Shown: positions 7,964 through 16,696, numbered from the stretch's first letter. The stretch is DNA of 64,000 nucleotides from an uncultured Acetatifactor sp. (GCA_910586775.1 CAJUJN010000015.1:1-64000); one strand, 5' to 3'. Numbers and translations: made by a program. The notes: generated by a model from the sequence alone, not told the origin.

Positions 7964-8065
7964 TATACTGTATACCGGTTGAATTTGCAGTACTAACCGA
8001 CTGCAGACCGCCAGCCAGGTATTTTCCCGGAGGCATCAATGTAAATCCCGGCGGTCTGCGGTATA
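7964..8065 (+). repeat. 102-bp MITE-like palindromic element, copy 1
   Basis: It runs from TATACTGTATACCGGTTG to GGCGGTCTGCGGTATA and is nearly identical to copies at 16595-16696 (opposite orientation) and 50678-50779. It contains an internal stem formed by CTGCAGACCGCC and GGCGGTCTGC. It is flanked by TA on both sides and splits a copy of the second repeat family: TATTTGCAAACCTGAATA lies before it and TAATGAGTGAGCGC after it. The whole oppC1-oppB1 gap (7696-8118) is otherwise non-coding. Confidence 0.8.
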
Positions 8066-8131
8066 TAATGAGTGAGCGCTTCTGCAAATGCAGGACAGAG
8101 AAGGTAAAATAAATGTGCTCACGAGTCTACA
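8064..8131. repeat. Second-family palindromic repeat overlapping the oppB1 stop codon
   Basis: TAATGAGTGAGCGCTTCTGC and the end GTGCTCACGAGTCTAC match the copies at 43690 and 61161. The GCTCACGAG end supplies the last codons and stop (8119-8121) of oppB1 on the minus strand. Confidence 0.55.
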
Positions 8132-9147
8132 CGGACTCTTGGGTCTGCCAGGCCGTAAGCGATATCTACGATCAGGTTGCCGAGAAGACCCAGGATGACA
8201 TAGAACATCTGAAGCAGCAGCACTACCTCAAAATCCTTGCTGTTCAGGCTGAGTATGTAAATACGGCCCACACCGTTGAGGCCGAATATATTTTCGATTA
8301 CAATGGAGCCGGAAAAAATACCGATAAACCATCCGATTACCAGTGTAATAATGGGAATCAGCGCATTTCGGAAGGCGTGGCTGTAAATGACCGTCTTCTC
8401 CGCCAGGCCTTTTGCCCGGGCAGTCCGGATACAGTCCAGGGAAAGCGCTTCCGACATGGAAGCCCTCACATAGCGTGTCATGCCGCCCAGAGAGGAGAAG
8501 GTCATGACGATCAGAGGAAGCGCCATATAGTACAGCCTGTCCTTCAATTCGGTAAGACCGGTGAAACTGGAGCCGGGTGTCTTCATGCCCGAGACAGGGA
8601 ACCATTTTAACATGATGGCAAAAATCCAGATGAATACGATGGCGATGATGAAGCCCGGGATACTGTAGCCGACGATGGTTCCCACCTGGATGGCGGTATC
8701 CCTTTTGCTGCCTCTGTGGACAGCGCAGAATATCCCTAAGGGTATGGTGATCCCCAGACCCAGAAAGGTTGCAAAGATATTGATAAAAACAGTGTTTTTC
8801 AGCGGAGCCGCCAGTACTTCTCTGGCACTCCGGTCATATTCATAGCTGTAGCCCGGATTTCCCTGGAGGATGCCGTTGTATTTGCCGTTAATGGGCGCCA
8901 GACCGATCCATCCCAGATAGCGCACCACCACGTTCTGATCCGTTCCCAGTTCCCTGCGCAGCTCATCCACCCTTGCCTGATAGAGCTCGGCAGCGTTTTC
9001 CGTGGTTTTCAGTCCTTTCCTGTAGGGTTCCGCCTCTGCCACCGCCCGGTCATAGGGGATGAGAGAGTATACGAAAAACATGAGAAAGGAGAGAATCAAA
9101 AGGACTACAACCATATAGCCAAATCTTTTCAGTATATACTTGCCCAT
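8119..9147 (-). CDS. oppB: Oligopeptide ABC transporter permease, OppB type (cluster 1)
   Basis: This 342-residue integral membrane protein pairs with OppC1 to form the peptide channel. It starts MGKYILKRFGYMVVV, the usual amphipathic lead into the first helix, and has about six hydrophobic segments. The ATPase-contacting EAA loop is visible at CIRTARAKGLAEKTVIYSHA. The first extracytoplasmic loop is expanded (about 95 residues, with a helical stretch ELYQARVDELRREL). CGGAG before ATG 9147 fixes the start; a longer in-frame reading covers an intergenic hairpin and has no binding site. The stop codon lies inside a palindromic repeat end. It is the second gene of the operon, after oppA1. Confidence 0.93.
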   Translation of the reverse strand: MGKYILKRFGYMVVVLLILSFLMFFVYSLIPYDRAVAEAEPYRKGLKTTENAAELYQARVDELRRELGTDQNVVVRYLGWIGLAPINGKYNGILQGNPGYSYEYDRSAREVLAAPLKNTVFINIFATFLGLGITIPLGIFCAVHRGSKRDTAIQVGTIVGYSIPGFIIAIVFIWIFAIMLKWFPVSGMKTPGSSFTGLTELKDRLYYMALPLIVMTFSSLGGMTRYVRASMSEALSLDCIRTARAKGLAEKTVIYSHAFRNALIPIITLVIGWFIGIFSGSIVIENIFGLNGVGRIYILSLNSKDFEVVLLLQMFYVILGLLGNLIVDIAYGLADPRVRVDS

Positions 9148-9278
9148 ATCATACTCCGTTTCTGCTATTGATACCCAATATTGACAGGCACGGCCGAATA
9201 CATCTGCCAACCTGAATGAAAAACCAGTGACAGGATAAACAGCGGCAAATAAAAGCGGCCATGCATACAGTTTTGTGT

Positions 9279-9326
9279 CGTTGTAATAAATGGGGCAGTC
9301 GTTTTGACGGCTGCCCCATCTCCTGC
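9279..9326 (-). terminator. Hairpin between oppA1 and oppB1, likely attenuating terminator
   Basis: On the minus strand ATGGGGCAG is followed by a short loop and CTGCCCCAT, then TTATTAC. A stem of 9 GC-rich pairs and a weak T-tract suggests partial termination or mRNA stabilisation, so that more binding protein than permease is made. Confidence 0.6.
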
Positions 9327-9355
9327 TTGTCATAGATTGAAACCGAAATTCCGGT

Positions 9356-11560
9356 TTAGAAGCCCTTCACATTCGCATACAGAAGCGCTGCGGCAGGACC
9401 GCGGAAGGGGCTGGTATGGAAATTCTCAATCTTTGCATTGTATACATCGTAGTAGTAGTTGGAGTACAGCGGGATATCGGGCATCAGCTCGTTCCATCTC
9501 TCCACATAACCCATGTACCACTGGTTGAATTCGTCCTCGGTAGAGGCATTGTAAACCATAGCCATGGACAGGTAATCCATACCAAGCTTGTCGCCGGATG
9601 CCTCCACTGCCTCCTCATAGGAAAGCTTTTCAGCCTTCAGGTCATAAGGGAAGTCGATGTCATAGGGATCATACAGCTTGTTGGAGGAATTGGTAAACCA
9701 TGCAGGGTCATGGGACCACTGGTAGGAGGTATCAAGGTTGGTCAATGCGGAAAATCCGGTTGCCAGATTGTACATCCCATAGGTAGGAATTCCGTTGTAG
9801 CCATAGGTGGGCTCGCGGTAAATTTCGCCCAGCAGCTTGTTGAAATCGCCTGTGGTAGCGCGGACCACCATACCTGCCGCCGCAAGGTCGGAGCTGTTGG
9901 CCAGGGTGGTGGAGATCAGGTCGGTGACTTCGTTGGGAGAAGAGCCGAACCAGTTGATTGCCAGGGGCATGTAGTACTCGCCGTTAATTTCTACGGTCTG
10001 GTAGGTCACGCCGTCTGTATTGGAAACGGAAGCGTAGGTCTTGTTTGCGCCGTCCAGGGCATTGGCCTCATCGGCGGTCAGCTTCTTGTAACGCACTGCG
10101 TCAACGCCTTCGGCGCCTTCCACGAATTCTTCGCCCCTGGAGTTGTAAACCCAGCCGCCGTCCTCCAGGACCTTCTTGGCTGTCTCGGGAGAGAAAGCGT
10201 AGTCAATGAGTTCGATATCATCCTGCACCGCTTTCCAGGGACCAAGGTCAGGGCTGTAAGGGCCGTCTACCACGACGCCGTAGCCGCCGGTGAAGGTCTG
10301 GCAGAATTCGGTACGGTTCAGCAGGTATGCGATTGCCTGGCGCACTTCCTGGAACATGGTAGGACCGAAGTCGCAGTCAAACTGAATCTTGCCGTAGCCG
10401 GCTCTCTGATAGTGAGTTTCCGTAAAGTTCTCGCCGTCTACCACTGCCAGTGCAGCCGTGGTATCCTTGCCGCCGGTTACGCCGCCCAGAATATCGGTAC
10501 CGCCGCTGGTAAGCTCCTCCAGCTGGGTTTCTGCGATCAGCTTCACATATACGATGGTCTCGATGGAAGGGGTCTGTCCCTCATAGTTGCCCTTGAACTG
10601 GGGATTCAGGGTCATGGTAGCCTGCTTTGTGGAGGCATCCCAGTCGGAAACTACATAGGCGCCGGAGAAAGGATACCTGGTCAGGTCATAACGATTGGCC
10701 TCGATTTCGGCAGCCTTTACATAGCTGTCTCCGTTCTTCTCATAGAAGTTCTCGCTTAAGTACACGCCGTTGCCGTCGTCCAGGATATCCACATCTTCGC
10801 CCAGCACCAGGCCCAGCGGAGCGGGATCAAATCCGGCGTAGGTATATGCAAAGTAGTAAGGATAGTAGTCGGAGGACACTGTAACGGAGTAGCTGTAATC
10901 GCTCAGCAGACGGATGCCTGCGAATTCCCTGGAAGTGCCTTCCGCTTCTTCTCCGGTATAGTCGTGGAATGCCTGATAACCTACAAATGCCATGCCGCTG
11001 GTACCGGGGCGTCCGGCTTCCATACTTACCTGGGAGGCAAAGGACAGGGTGGCTGCAAGATAGTTTTTCGCCGTGATGGGCGTGCCGTCACTGAAGGTCA
11101 GGTCTTCGTTGAGTTCTACAGTGAATGTGGCGGTGCCGTCCTCGTTCTCCGTCTCGGTGTGGCTTTTTACAGAAGTATCATTCCACACAAGGTTTCCGTC
11201 CTCGGCCACTTCCTGTGTACCGTAGCCGATGGTCAGACGTCCGATATCCTGGTCGGAAGCGCCCACGGAGCTGGTACCCCAGCCGGGGAAACGGAAATCG
11301 CCGGTCAGGTCGGTGGTATTGCCCATGATGACTTTGTTCTCGTATGCAACGTCGGAGCCGCCTGCATCGGAACTATTGCCGCTTTCGTTTTCTTCGGAAG
11401 AAGCGTCGGAATTTGCATCGGAGTTTTCTTCGGATGAAGCATCGCCGGATTCTGAACCGGACGGTGCGCTGCTGTCTGCCGGGGTGTCATTTCCGCAGGC
11501 GGCCATACTGAAAGCCATTGCGGAAGCCAGCAGAAGAGCAAGGAACTTTTTTCTTTTCAT
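9356..11560 (-). CDS. oppA: Oligopeptide-binding lipoprotein, SBP family 5 (cluster 1)
   Basis: This is the extracellular substrate-binding component, about 734 residues. The N-terminus MKRKKFLALLLASAMAFSMA ends in a lipobox with acylated Cys22, so it is anchored to the outer face of the membrane. An acidic Ser/Asp/Glu linker (about residues 23-75) leads into a family 5 binding domain with typical motifs (VELNEDLTFSDGTPITAKNY). It is longer than the usual 530-600 residues. AAAGGAGG lies 12 nt before ATG 11560; an upstream in-frame start lacks support. It is the first gene of cluster 1. Its leader contains a 14-bp inverted repeat (11617-11693) and the left arm of the recombinase-flanking inverted repeat, whose -10 element has no matching -35 in the present arrangement. 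Confidence 0.92.
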   Translation of the reverse strand: MKRKKFLALLLASAMAFSMAACGNDTPADSSAPSGSESGDASSEENSDANSDASSEENESGNSSDAGGSDVAYENKVIMGNTTDLTGDFRFPGWGTSSVGASDQDIGRLTIGYGTQEVAEDGNLVWNDTSVKSHTETENEDGTATFTVELNEDLTFSDGTPITAKNYLAATLSFASQVSMEAGRPGTSGMAFVGYQAFHDYTGEEAEGTSREFAGIRLLSDYSYSVTVSSDYYPYYFAYTYAGFDPAPLGLVLGEDVDILDDGNGVYLSENFYEKNGDSYVKAAEIEANRYDLTRYPFSGAYVVSDWDASTKQATMTLNPQFKGNYEGQTPSIETIVYVKLIAETQLEELTSGGTDILGGVTGGKDTTAALAVVDGENFTETHYQRAGYGKIQFDCDFGPTMFQEVRQAIAYLLNRTEFCQTFTGGYGVVVDGPYSPDLGPWKAVQDDIELIDYAFSPETAKKVLEDGGWVYNSRGEEFVEGAEGVDAVRYKKLTADEANALDGANKTYASVSNTDGVTYQTVEINGEYYMPLAINWFGSSPNEVTDLISTTLANSSDLAAAGMVVRATTGDFNKLLGEIYREPTYGYNGIPTYGMYNLATGFSALTNLDTSYQWSHDPAWFTNSSNKLYDPYDIDFPYDLKAEKLSYEEAVEASGDKLGMDYLSMAMVYNASTEDEFNQWYMGYVERWNELMPDIPLYSNYYYDVYNAKIENFHTSPFRGPAAALLYANVKGF

Positions 11561-11616
11561 AATGCTGTTAATCCTCCTTTTGGAATCATGTTTCACATAC
11601 TGTTAGGAACTGTCTG

Positions 11617-11693
11617 GAAATAAATTTGCACTTTAGGGAGAGAAACATCAGTATATATGCGCCTTCCCGTGCGGAATCCTGCAAATTTATTTC
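11617..11693 (-). promoter_or_regulatory. 14-bp inverted repeat in the oppA1 leader
   Basis: GAAATAAATTTGCA (11617-11630) and TGCAAATTTATTTC (11680-11693) are perfect inverted copies separated by 49 nt. Folded in the leader RNA they give a long stem ending about 55 nt before the oppA1 start. No known riboswitch is recognised. Confidence 0.45.
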
Positions 11694-11769
11694 GTGACGC
11701 TTCCTTACTCACTGATTATTTATTCAAGATTAAAAAAAGGACCGAATAACAAAGGTATTTGTTTCCTTG

Positions 11770-11824
11770 TGAATACCTGTATACAATCAGTGCCGTATGT
11801 AGTTAACGTAGTTTAGTATAAATT
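11770..11824. repeat. Left arm of the inverted repeat flanking the recombinase
   Basis: This arm is the inverse of 13622-13677. The blocks are TGAATACCTGTATACAAT (18 bp, identical), a 2-nt spacer (3 nt on the right), then 35 identical bp from GTGCCGTATGTAG to TAGTATAAATT. Read on the minus strand it contains TATACT (11815-11820), a -10 element facing oppA1. The sequence 17 bp inward (CCGGAA on the minus strand) is not a -35. Confidence 0.85.
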
Positions 11825-11952
11825 TGTGTTCAGCCCTTTCCGGCTTGCTTTTTGCCCTGTAAATCAGGGATTCACAAGGTTTTTCTGGGGGCGGAAAATT
11901 TTTTCCCCGCCGGAATATCCTGCTTTTTTCATACTGTCTGCACGAGGGAATC

Positions 11953-11981
11953 TGGACTTTTCACTGCCTGCCTGTTATAAT
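11953..11981 (+). promoter_or_regulatory. Promoter of the tyrosine recombinase gene
   Basis: TGGACT (11953-11958), a 17-bp spacer and TATAAT (11976-11981) lie about 50 bp before the recombinase start, inside the segment bracketed by the inverted repeats. The recombinase would thus be expressed in either orientation. Confidence 0.5.
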
Positions 11982-12031
11982 CCGTCTGCAAACAAGTATT
12001 TGTCATACAAAAGAAGAAAGAAGGGTTTGAT

Positions 12032-13351
12032 ATGGCATCAATGAAAAGAGTCACACTCAAAAACGGCCGGGTAGTCTACCGCATTGTCATCAGCCTTGGA
12101 TATGACAGCCAGGGGCATAAGCTCGTAAAGAATCTCTCCTATTCCGTAAACCAGTCATCCACAGCCAGAGAGCAGGAGAGGGAAGCGTTGAAATATGCCA
12201 TGGATTTAGAGGACAGGCTAAAGTATGGACGGGAACCTGCAGGAGCAAACCTGCTCTTTAACGACTTTGCGCGCAAATGGCTGGAAGGCGAGAGGGAAAA
12301 CCTTGCGGCGGGAACTTATGTGGGCTATGAACAGCTTCTGCGGAGTAAAATACTTCCTTATTTTAAAACTTACCGAATAGCCCATGTGCGGACTTCGGAT
12401 ATCGAAGCCTTTTATAAAATGCTGTGCAGGGAATATTCTCCCGGTACCATCAAACGATACGCCAATGTGCTGAACCGCATATTTGGAACGGCCAGAAGAT
12501 GGGAACTTATAACGGAAAATCCCTGCCAGGGAGCCAGAAAGCCAAAGAAACTGCAGGAAGGTTCACAACTGCGCTATTTTACCCCGCAGCAAGCCCTGGT
12601 TTTCTTAAAATCCCTGGATATGTCCTACGGAAGAAACAGCAGGAAAAATTTGCAGGAAGGTTTCCGCTGTAGAGAGCAGGAGGCCGGGGAGTACTTCGGA
12701 GACAGAAGGGTGCCCATACAGTACAGAGTATTTTTTTCCCTTTCCCTGTTCTGCGGTTTCCGAAAAGGAGAGACCCTGGCATTATGCTGGGAGGATATTG
12801 ATTTTGAAGAGAGAGAAATCTCTGTTTCAAAGGCCATCGGAAGGACGGGGCATGGATTCGGTTATAAAGAACCGAAAAACAGAGCCTCCATGAGGAAAGT
12901 GCCCTTTCCGGAAAGTCTTATTCCGCTTCTGACGGAATACAGGGATCAGTACAACCAATGGAAAAGGGAACCCGGCAGGGACTGGCAGGGAAGCGGAAAT
13001 CTCTTTGTCCGCCGGGACGGGACACTGATGGGGCAGTCCACTGCCTACCAGTATTTTGTCAGTCACCTGAAACGGTATAACAGATGGGTGAAAGAGTGTC
13101 CGGAGGAGGCAGCAGAAAAAGGGCTCACCGTCCTGCCCGAAATCCCCCTTCACGGGCTGCGGCATTCCTGTGCCACTCTGCTGAACTATTTAGAAGTGAA
13201 TATCGTCGATATCTCAAAATATCTGGGACATGCCAGCTGTTCCACTACCATGAATATCTATACCCACAGTTTTGAGGAACAAAAGCGGGCAGCAAGCGAC
13301 AGACTGAATGAGTTCCTTTGCGGTGCCATTGAAAAAGGGCAGGGCATATAA
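12032..13351 (+). CDS. Tyrosine recombinase (phage-integrase family), candidate DNA invertase
   Basis: The 439-residue protein has an N-terminal arm-type DNA-binding region (residues 1-60), a core-binding helical domain (about 68-165) and the catalytic domain (about 175-420). The full active site is visible: Arg244 in GFRKGE, His374-x-x-Arg377 in HGLRHS, His400 in LGHAS and nucleophile Tyr410 in NIYTHS. The layout is that of mobile-element integrases, but no excisionase, phage or conjugation gene is nearby. It is the only gene between two divergent transporter operons and is flanked by a long inverted repeat, so inversion of the 1.8-kb segment is the favoured role (inference). AGAAGGG precedes ATG 12032. 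It could instead be the remnant of an integrated element. Confidence 0.9.
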   Translation: MASMKRVTLKNGRVVYRIVISLGYDSQGHKLVKNLSYSVNQSSTAREQEREALKYAMDLEDRLKYGREPAGANLLFNDFARKWLEGERENLAAGTYVGYEQLLRSKILPYFKTYRIAHVRTSDIEAFYKMLCREYSPGTIKRYANVLNRIFGTARRWELITENPCQGARKPKKLQEGSQLRYFTPQQALVFLKSLDMSYGRNSRKNLQEGFRCREQEAGEYFGDRRVPIQYRVFFSLSLFCGFRKGETLALCWEDIDFEEREISVSKAIGRTGHGFGYKEPKNRASMRKVPFPESLIPLLTEYRDQYNQWKREPGRDWQGSGNLFVRRDGTLMGQSTAYQYFVSHLKRYNRWVKECPEEAAEKGLTVLPEIPLHGLRHSCATLLNYLEVNIVDISKYLGHASCSTTMNIYTHSFEEQKRAASDRLNEFLCGAIEKGQGI

Positions 13352-13602
13352 CTGATTTCATACTGGAAAAGCTTTTCAGGAAGGAAACCTTTCCCTTTTG
13401 GCAGACTGCTGCAAGTTTTCGACATTTTTCCCATTATATGACGGATATTTTTATTTGATTTGCCGCTCAGGTGGAGAAGAATGGTATAAGATGTTTGGTT
13501 GATGGGTATAAAGGCACAGGTTCATTGAATAATTATGACTATATCTACTGAAAACACGGGTATTTCCAAGATTTGCAGCATGCCTCAGAGACCAAAAACT
13601 GC

Positions 13603-13631
13603 TTGACATTTTATACGTTATAATTTATACT
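13603..13631 (+). promoter_or_regulatory. Promoter of opp cluster 2, spanning the right inverted-repeat boundary
   Basis: Consensus TTGACA (13603-13608), a 17-bp spacer and TATACT (13626-13631) point toward oppA2. The -35 lies inside the recombinase segment and the -10 inside the right repeat arm (from 13622). An inversion would therefore carry the -35 to the other operon. The predicted RNA start is near 13638. Confidence 0.75.
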
Positions 13632-13677
13632 AAACTACGTTAACTACATACGGCACCGCATTGTATACAGGTATTCA
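13622..13677. repeat. Right arm of the inverted repeat flanking the recombinase
   Basis: AATTTATACTAAACTACG through GTATTCA is the inverse of 11770-11824, with 35 bp perfect on the inner side and 18 bp perfect on the outer side. The arm contains TGTATACA, GTTAAC and a repeated AACTAC. It covers the -10 and the early transcribed region of cluster 2. The remainder of 13352-13784 is non-coding, with only weak hairpins after the recombinase. Confidence 0.85.
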
Positions 13678-13784
13678 GGAGGAAGCGAATAAAGGTATTA
13701 TTCACCCCTTTTTGTTGAATATGATATTTATAGCAATAAAGTGTGAAAGTATGTGTGGCAGAATCTATTGAGAGGAGAAAGATT

Positions 13785-16430
13785 ATGAAAAAGAAAGTTA
13801 TCAGCATACTGCTTGCTTCAGCTATGGTCCTTTCTATGGCGGCATGCGGCGGAGATGAACCTTCGAACAGCAGCGACAGTGTTGAAAACAGCGGCAGCGA
13901 CTCCGCATCTGCCGAGAGCGACAGCGGCTCCGGAGAGGGAGAGGGAGAGGGCGAGAGCGAAGATGCTGCAGCTGCGGATTCATCTATTACTTACCGCAGT
14001 TATACCAACGTTATGCCCAGTAACTGGAATGAGTTGACTTATGAGGATAATAACGATACTCAGATTATGGATTATCTGAAATCCAACTTTTTTGAGTACG
14101 ATTTCAAGTTTGAGGACGGAAAGAAGTTCAACGACGACGGCACCATCAATGCGGAGGGAATTATTCCCGGCGAGTTTGAAGTCGTTTATTCCGCGGCCAC
14201 AAAGCTGGAGGATGTAACTTCGGAGGTAGATGCCAAGTGGGGCTATACCGATGAGCAGAAAGAATCGGGAAGCTATGCGTGGAAGATTACACTCAGAGAC
14301 GATCTGAAGTGGGATGACGGCACGCCGATTGACGCTGACAGTTTTGTATACACCATGCAGCAGCAGCTGGATCCTTTGTTCCAGAATATGCGTGCTGCTT
14401 CCTATTACAACAACATCATGGTGAAGGGCGCCCGGGATTATGTGTATCAGGGCCAGACCGTATGGAACGACAACGGAGCTACCGGTGAGCCTGCGCTTAC
14501 CATGGATGATTTTGTAAAGGGCGAGGACGGCGTCTATACACATCCGGACGGAACAGCCATCATGTTTACGCTGAAAGATGCCCTTAACCAGTGCAGCGGC
14601 GGCAGTGTGACGGATTATGCCGATTATATGGATCCGGACGCGTTTGCATCCCTTCAGGAGCTTGCGGATGAAAACGGCCGTGTACAGGTTACGGATGACA
14701 CCGTTGCCCTTGTCACTACACTGATCGATACGGATGACTGGGGTCACGAGCCTGCGGAGAATGTTCCTCTCTATATAGTCTGCGAGACGACCTATGGAGA
14801 GAAATCCTTCGAAGATGTGGGGTATTACGCAGCCAGCCAGTATGAACTGGTGGTATGTCTGGACGCTCCCATCAAGTGCCTGAAGGATGATGGCACCCTT
14901 TCCTACGAAGCCGCTTACAGCTTCCAGAGCATGCCCCTTGTAAAAGAGGATATCTATGATTCCTGCAAGAAGGAGCCTCAGGCGGGCGCTACCCTCTGGA
15001 CCACCAATTACAATACATCCCTGGAAACCAGTGCCAGCTGGGGACCTTACAAGGTAAGCTCCTTCCAGGCAGGCAAGTCCTATGAACTGGCCAAGAATGA
15101 GAACTGGTACGGTTATGGTATGGAGGAATACAAGGATCAGTATCTGATCGACAAGATTTTTGTCGAGCAGGTGTCAGAGGTGGCTACACAGTGGATCAAG
15201 TTCCTGGGCGGCGAGATCGACGACATCGGCCTGGATGTTGACCACAAGGAGGATTACCGTGACTCCAAATACACAAGGTTTGCTCCTGGTACTGGTACTT
15301 TCGGCACCATGCTTTATTCGAACCTTGATGTGCTGAAGACTTCCGGCCGTAACAACGGAATCCTGGCCATTGAGGATTTCAGAAAGGCTATCTCCCTGTA
15401 CCTTGACAGAGATGATTTCAATGCGACCGTGTTTACTTCCCATAGGCCCTGCTACGGTCTGCTGGGCCCGTCCTATTATCATGATGTGGAGAACGGCGGT
15501 GTGTACAGGTATACTCAGCAGGCTCAGGAAGGATTGCTCAGGGTTTACGGATTTACCCAGAATGATAACGGCACCTGGACCGACGGCACCAACACATATG
15601 CTACTTACGAGGACGCTTACGAGGTAATGAACGGCATGAACCGGCCTCTTGCCAAGGAACTGGTTGAGGCTGCTTACAAAGAACTGACTGAAAATGCGGA
15701 TAAGTACGGTTACGATCCGAATCAGAAGATTACGTTCCTGTATGGTACGTCAACAGATAACGAGAGTACTCGCCGTGCATATGATTATTTTGTAAAATTC
15801 TTCAACGAATTGGTGGAAGGCACTTCACTGGAGGGCAAGATTGACGTTCCGTTTGACGCTTCCTTCGGTGAAAACTGGAATTCGGATTTCAGGGCAGGCG
15901 CGTATGATATAGCTGCTTCCGTTGGTTACAGCGGCGGTGCGTTTGATCCCTGCGGTTTCCTGCAGTGCTACATGGATCCTACGGCGGGCCTGATGTATGC
16001 CGTATGGTGGGATGTGGAATCCGAAATGCTTACTTTTACGATGCCTGAGGGCGACTACGCCGGCGCAGGCCAGGAGTATACCATGTCTGTGTATAACTGG
16101 TACTGCTGTCTCAACGGCCTTGCGGAATCCAGAGGATGCAAAGAGACATATAACTGGGGAGACAGCTTTGCTCCCGCTGACGTGAGACTGTTGCTGCTTG
16201 CCAAGCTGGAGGAGGTATGCCTCAGCAAATACTATGGCATTATGACCACATCCCAGTACAGTGCAACGGTTTACAGTGCGAAGTTTAACGAGATTACAGA
16301 TGAGTACAATACCTTTATGGGCTTCGGCGGTATCCAGTACAGACGTCCTATATACAATGACGCGGAGTGGGCTGAGTTTGTCAAGTCCAACAACAATGAC
16401 CTCAGCACCGAATATAAGAAAGTCGAGTAA
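13785..16430 (+). CDS. oppA: Oligopeptide-binding lipoprotein, SBP family 5, unusually large (cluster 2)
   Basis: This 881-residue binding lipoprotein is much longer than the family norm of 530-600. The signal peptide MKKKVISILLASAMVLSMA ends at lipobox Cys21, followed by a Ser/Glu/Gly linker (about residues 22-65). The family 5 domain shows DDLKWDDGTPIDADSFVYTM near residues 170-190 and a Tyr/Asp-rich, acidic body. AGGAG is 7 nt before ATG 13785. It is the first gene of cluster 2 and is served by the consensus promoter at 13603. Like OppA1 it sits on the cell surface delivering ligand to OppB2/OppC2. Its extra length and differing sequence suggest a different ligand from OppA1, though the ligand cannot be read from sequence. 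Confidence 0.92.
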   Translation: MKKKVISILLASAMVLSMAACGGDEPSNSSDSVENSGSDSASAESDSGSGEGEGEGESEDAAAADSSITYRSYTNVMPSNWNELTYEDNNDTQIMDYLKSNFFEYDFKFEDGKKFNDDGTINAEGIIPGEFEVVYSAATKLEDVTSEVDAKWGYTDEQKESGSYAWKITLRDDLKWDDGTPIDADSFVYTMQQQLDPLFQNMRAASYYNNIMVKGARDYVYQGQTVWNDNGATGEPALTMDDFVKGEDGVYTHPDGTAIMFTLKDALNQCSGGSVTDYADYMDPDAFASLQELADENGRVQVTDDTVALVTTLIDTDDWGHEPAENVPLYIVCETTYGEKSFEDVGYYAASQYELVVCLDAPIKCLKDDGTLSYEAAYSFQSMPLVKEDIYDSCKKEPQAGATLWTTNYNTSLETSASWGPYKVSSFQAGKSYELAKNENWYGYGMEEYKDQYLIDKIFVEQVSEVATQWIKFLGGEIDDIGLDVDHKEDYRDSKYTRFAPGTGTFGTMLYSNLDVLKTSGRNNGILAIEDFRKAISLYLDRDDFNATVFTSHRPCYGLLGPSYYHDVENGGVYRYTQQAQEGLLRVYGFTQNDNGTWTDGTNTYATYEDAYEVMNGMNRPLAKELVEAAYKELTENADKYGYDPNQKITFLYGTSTDNESTRRAYDYFVKFFNELVEGTSLEGKIDVPFDASFGENWNSDFRAGAYDIAASVGYSGGAFDPCGFLQCYMDPTAGLMYAVWWDVESEMLTFTMPEGDYAGAGQEYTMSVYNWYCCLNGLAESRGCKETYNWGDSFAPADVRLLLLAKLEEVCLSKYYGIMTTSQYSATVYSAKFNEITDEYNTFMGFGGIQYRRPIYNDAEWAEFVKSNNNDLSTEYKKVE

Positions 16431-16488
16431 ATGTTTGGGAATTGCCGGAAAAGGTATTTCCTTACTGCCGGCTGAACGAGATCGGAAA

Positions 16489-16526
16489 CGAGGCGGGCGG
16501 AGTTTTTTCGTCCGCCTCAAGTTTTA
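16489..16526 (+). terminator. Hairpin between oppA2 and oppB2, likely attenuating terminator
   Basis: GAGGCGG and CCGCCTC form a stem around a T-rich loop, followed by AAGTTTT. Its position after the binding-protein gene matches the hairpin after oppA1. The gap 16431-16836 otherwise holds a 102-bp element and no gene. Confidence 0.5.
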
Positions 16527-16594
16527 GGAATTGTCGGAAAATAACTGATACGACTTCTTTAGGAAAAAGCCCGGAAATACATGGAAAACAATTT

Positions 16595-16696
16595 TATACT
16601 GCAGACCGCCAGGATTTACAGTGATGCCTCCGGGAAAATACCTGGCTGGCGGTCTGCAGTCGGGTTGTACTGCAAATTCAACCGGTGTGCAGTATA
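16595..16696 (-). repeat. 102-bp MITE-like palindromic element, copy 2
   Basis: It is inverted relative to copy 1. Its ends are TATACTGCAGACCGCC and CCGGTGTGCAGTATA, and TA flanks both sides. It lies between oppA2 and oppB2. Confidence 0.8.

Noticed and set aside
12032..13351. Recombinase as part of a prophage or integrative element
   Set aside because: No phage, excisionase, replication or conjugation gene is nearby, and the flanking repeats are inverted rather than the direct att repeats expected for an integrated element.
13415..13445. Possible second promoter after the recombinase (TCGACA and TATATG)
   Set aside because: The spacing between the hexamers does not fit, and the match is much weaker than TTGACA-17-TATACT at 13603.
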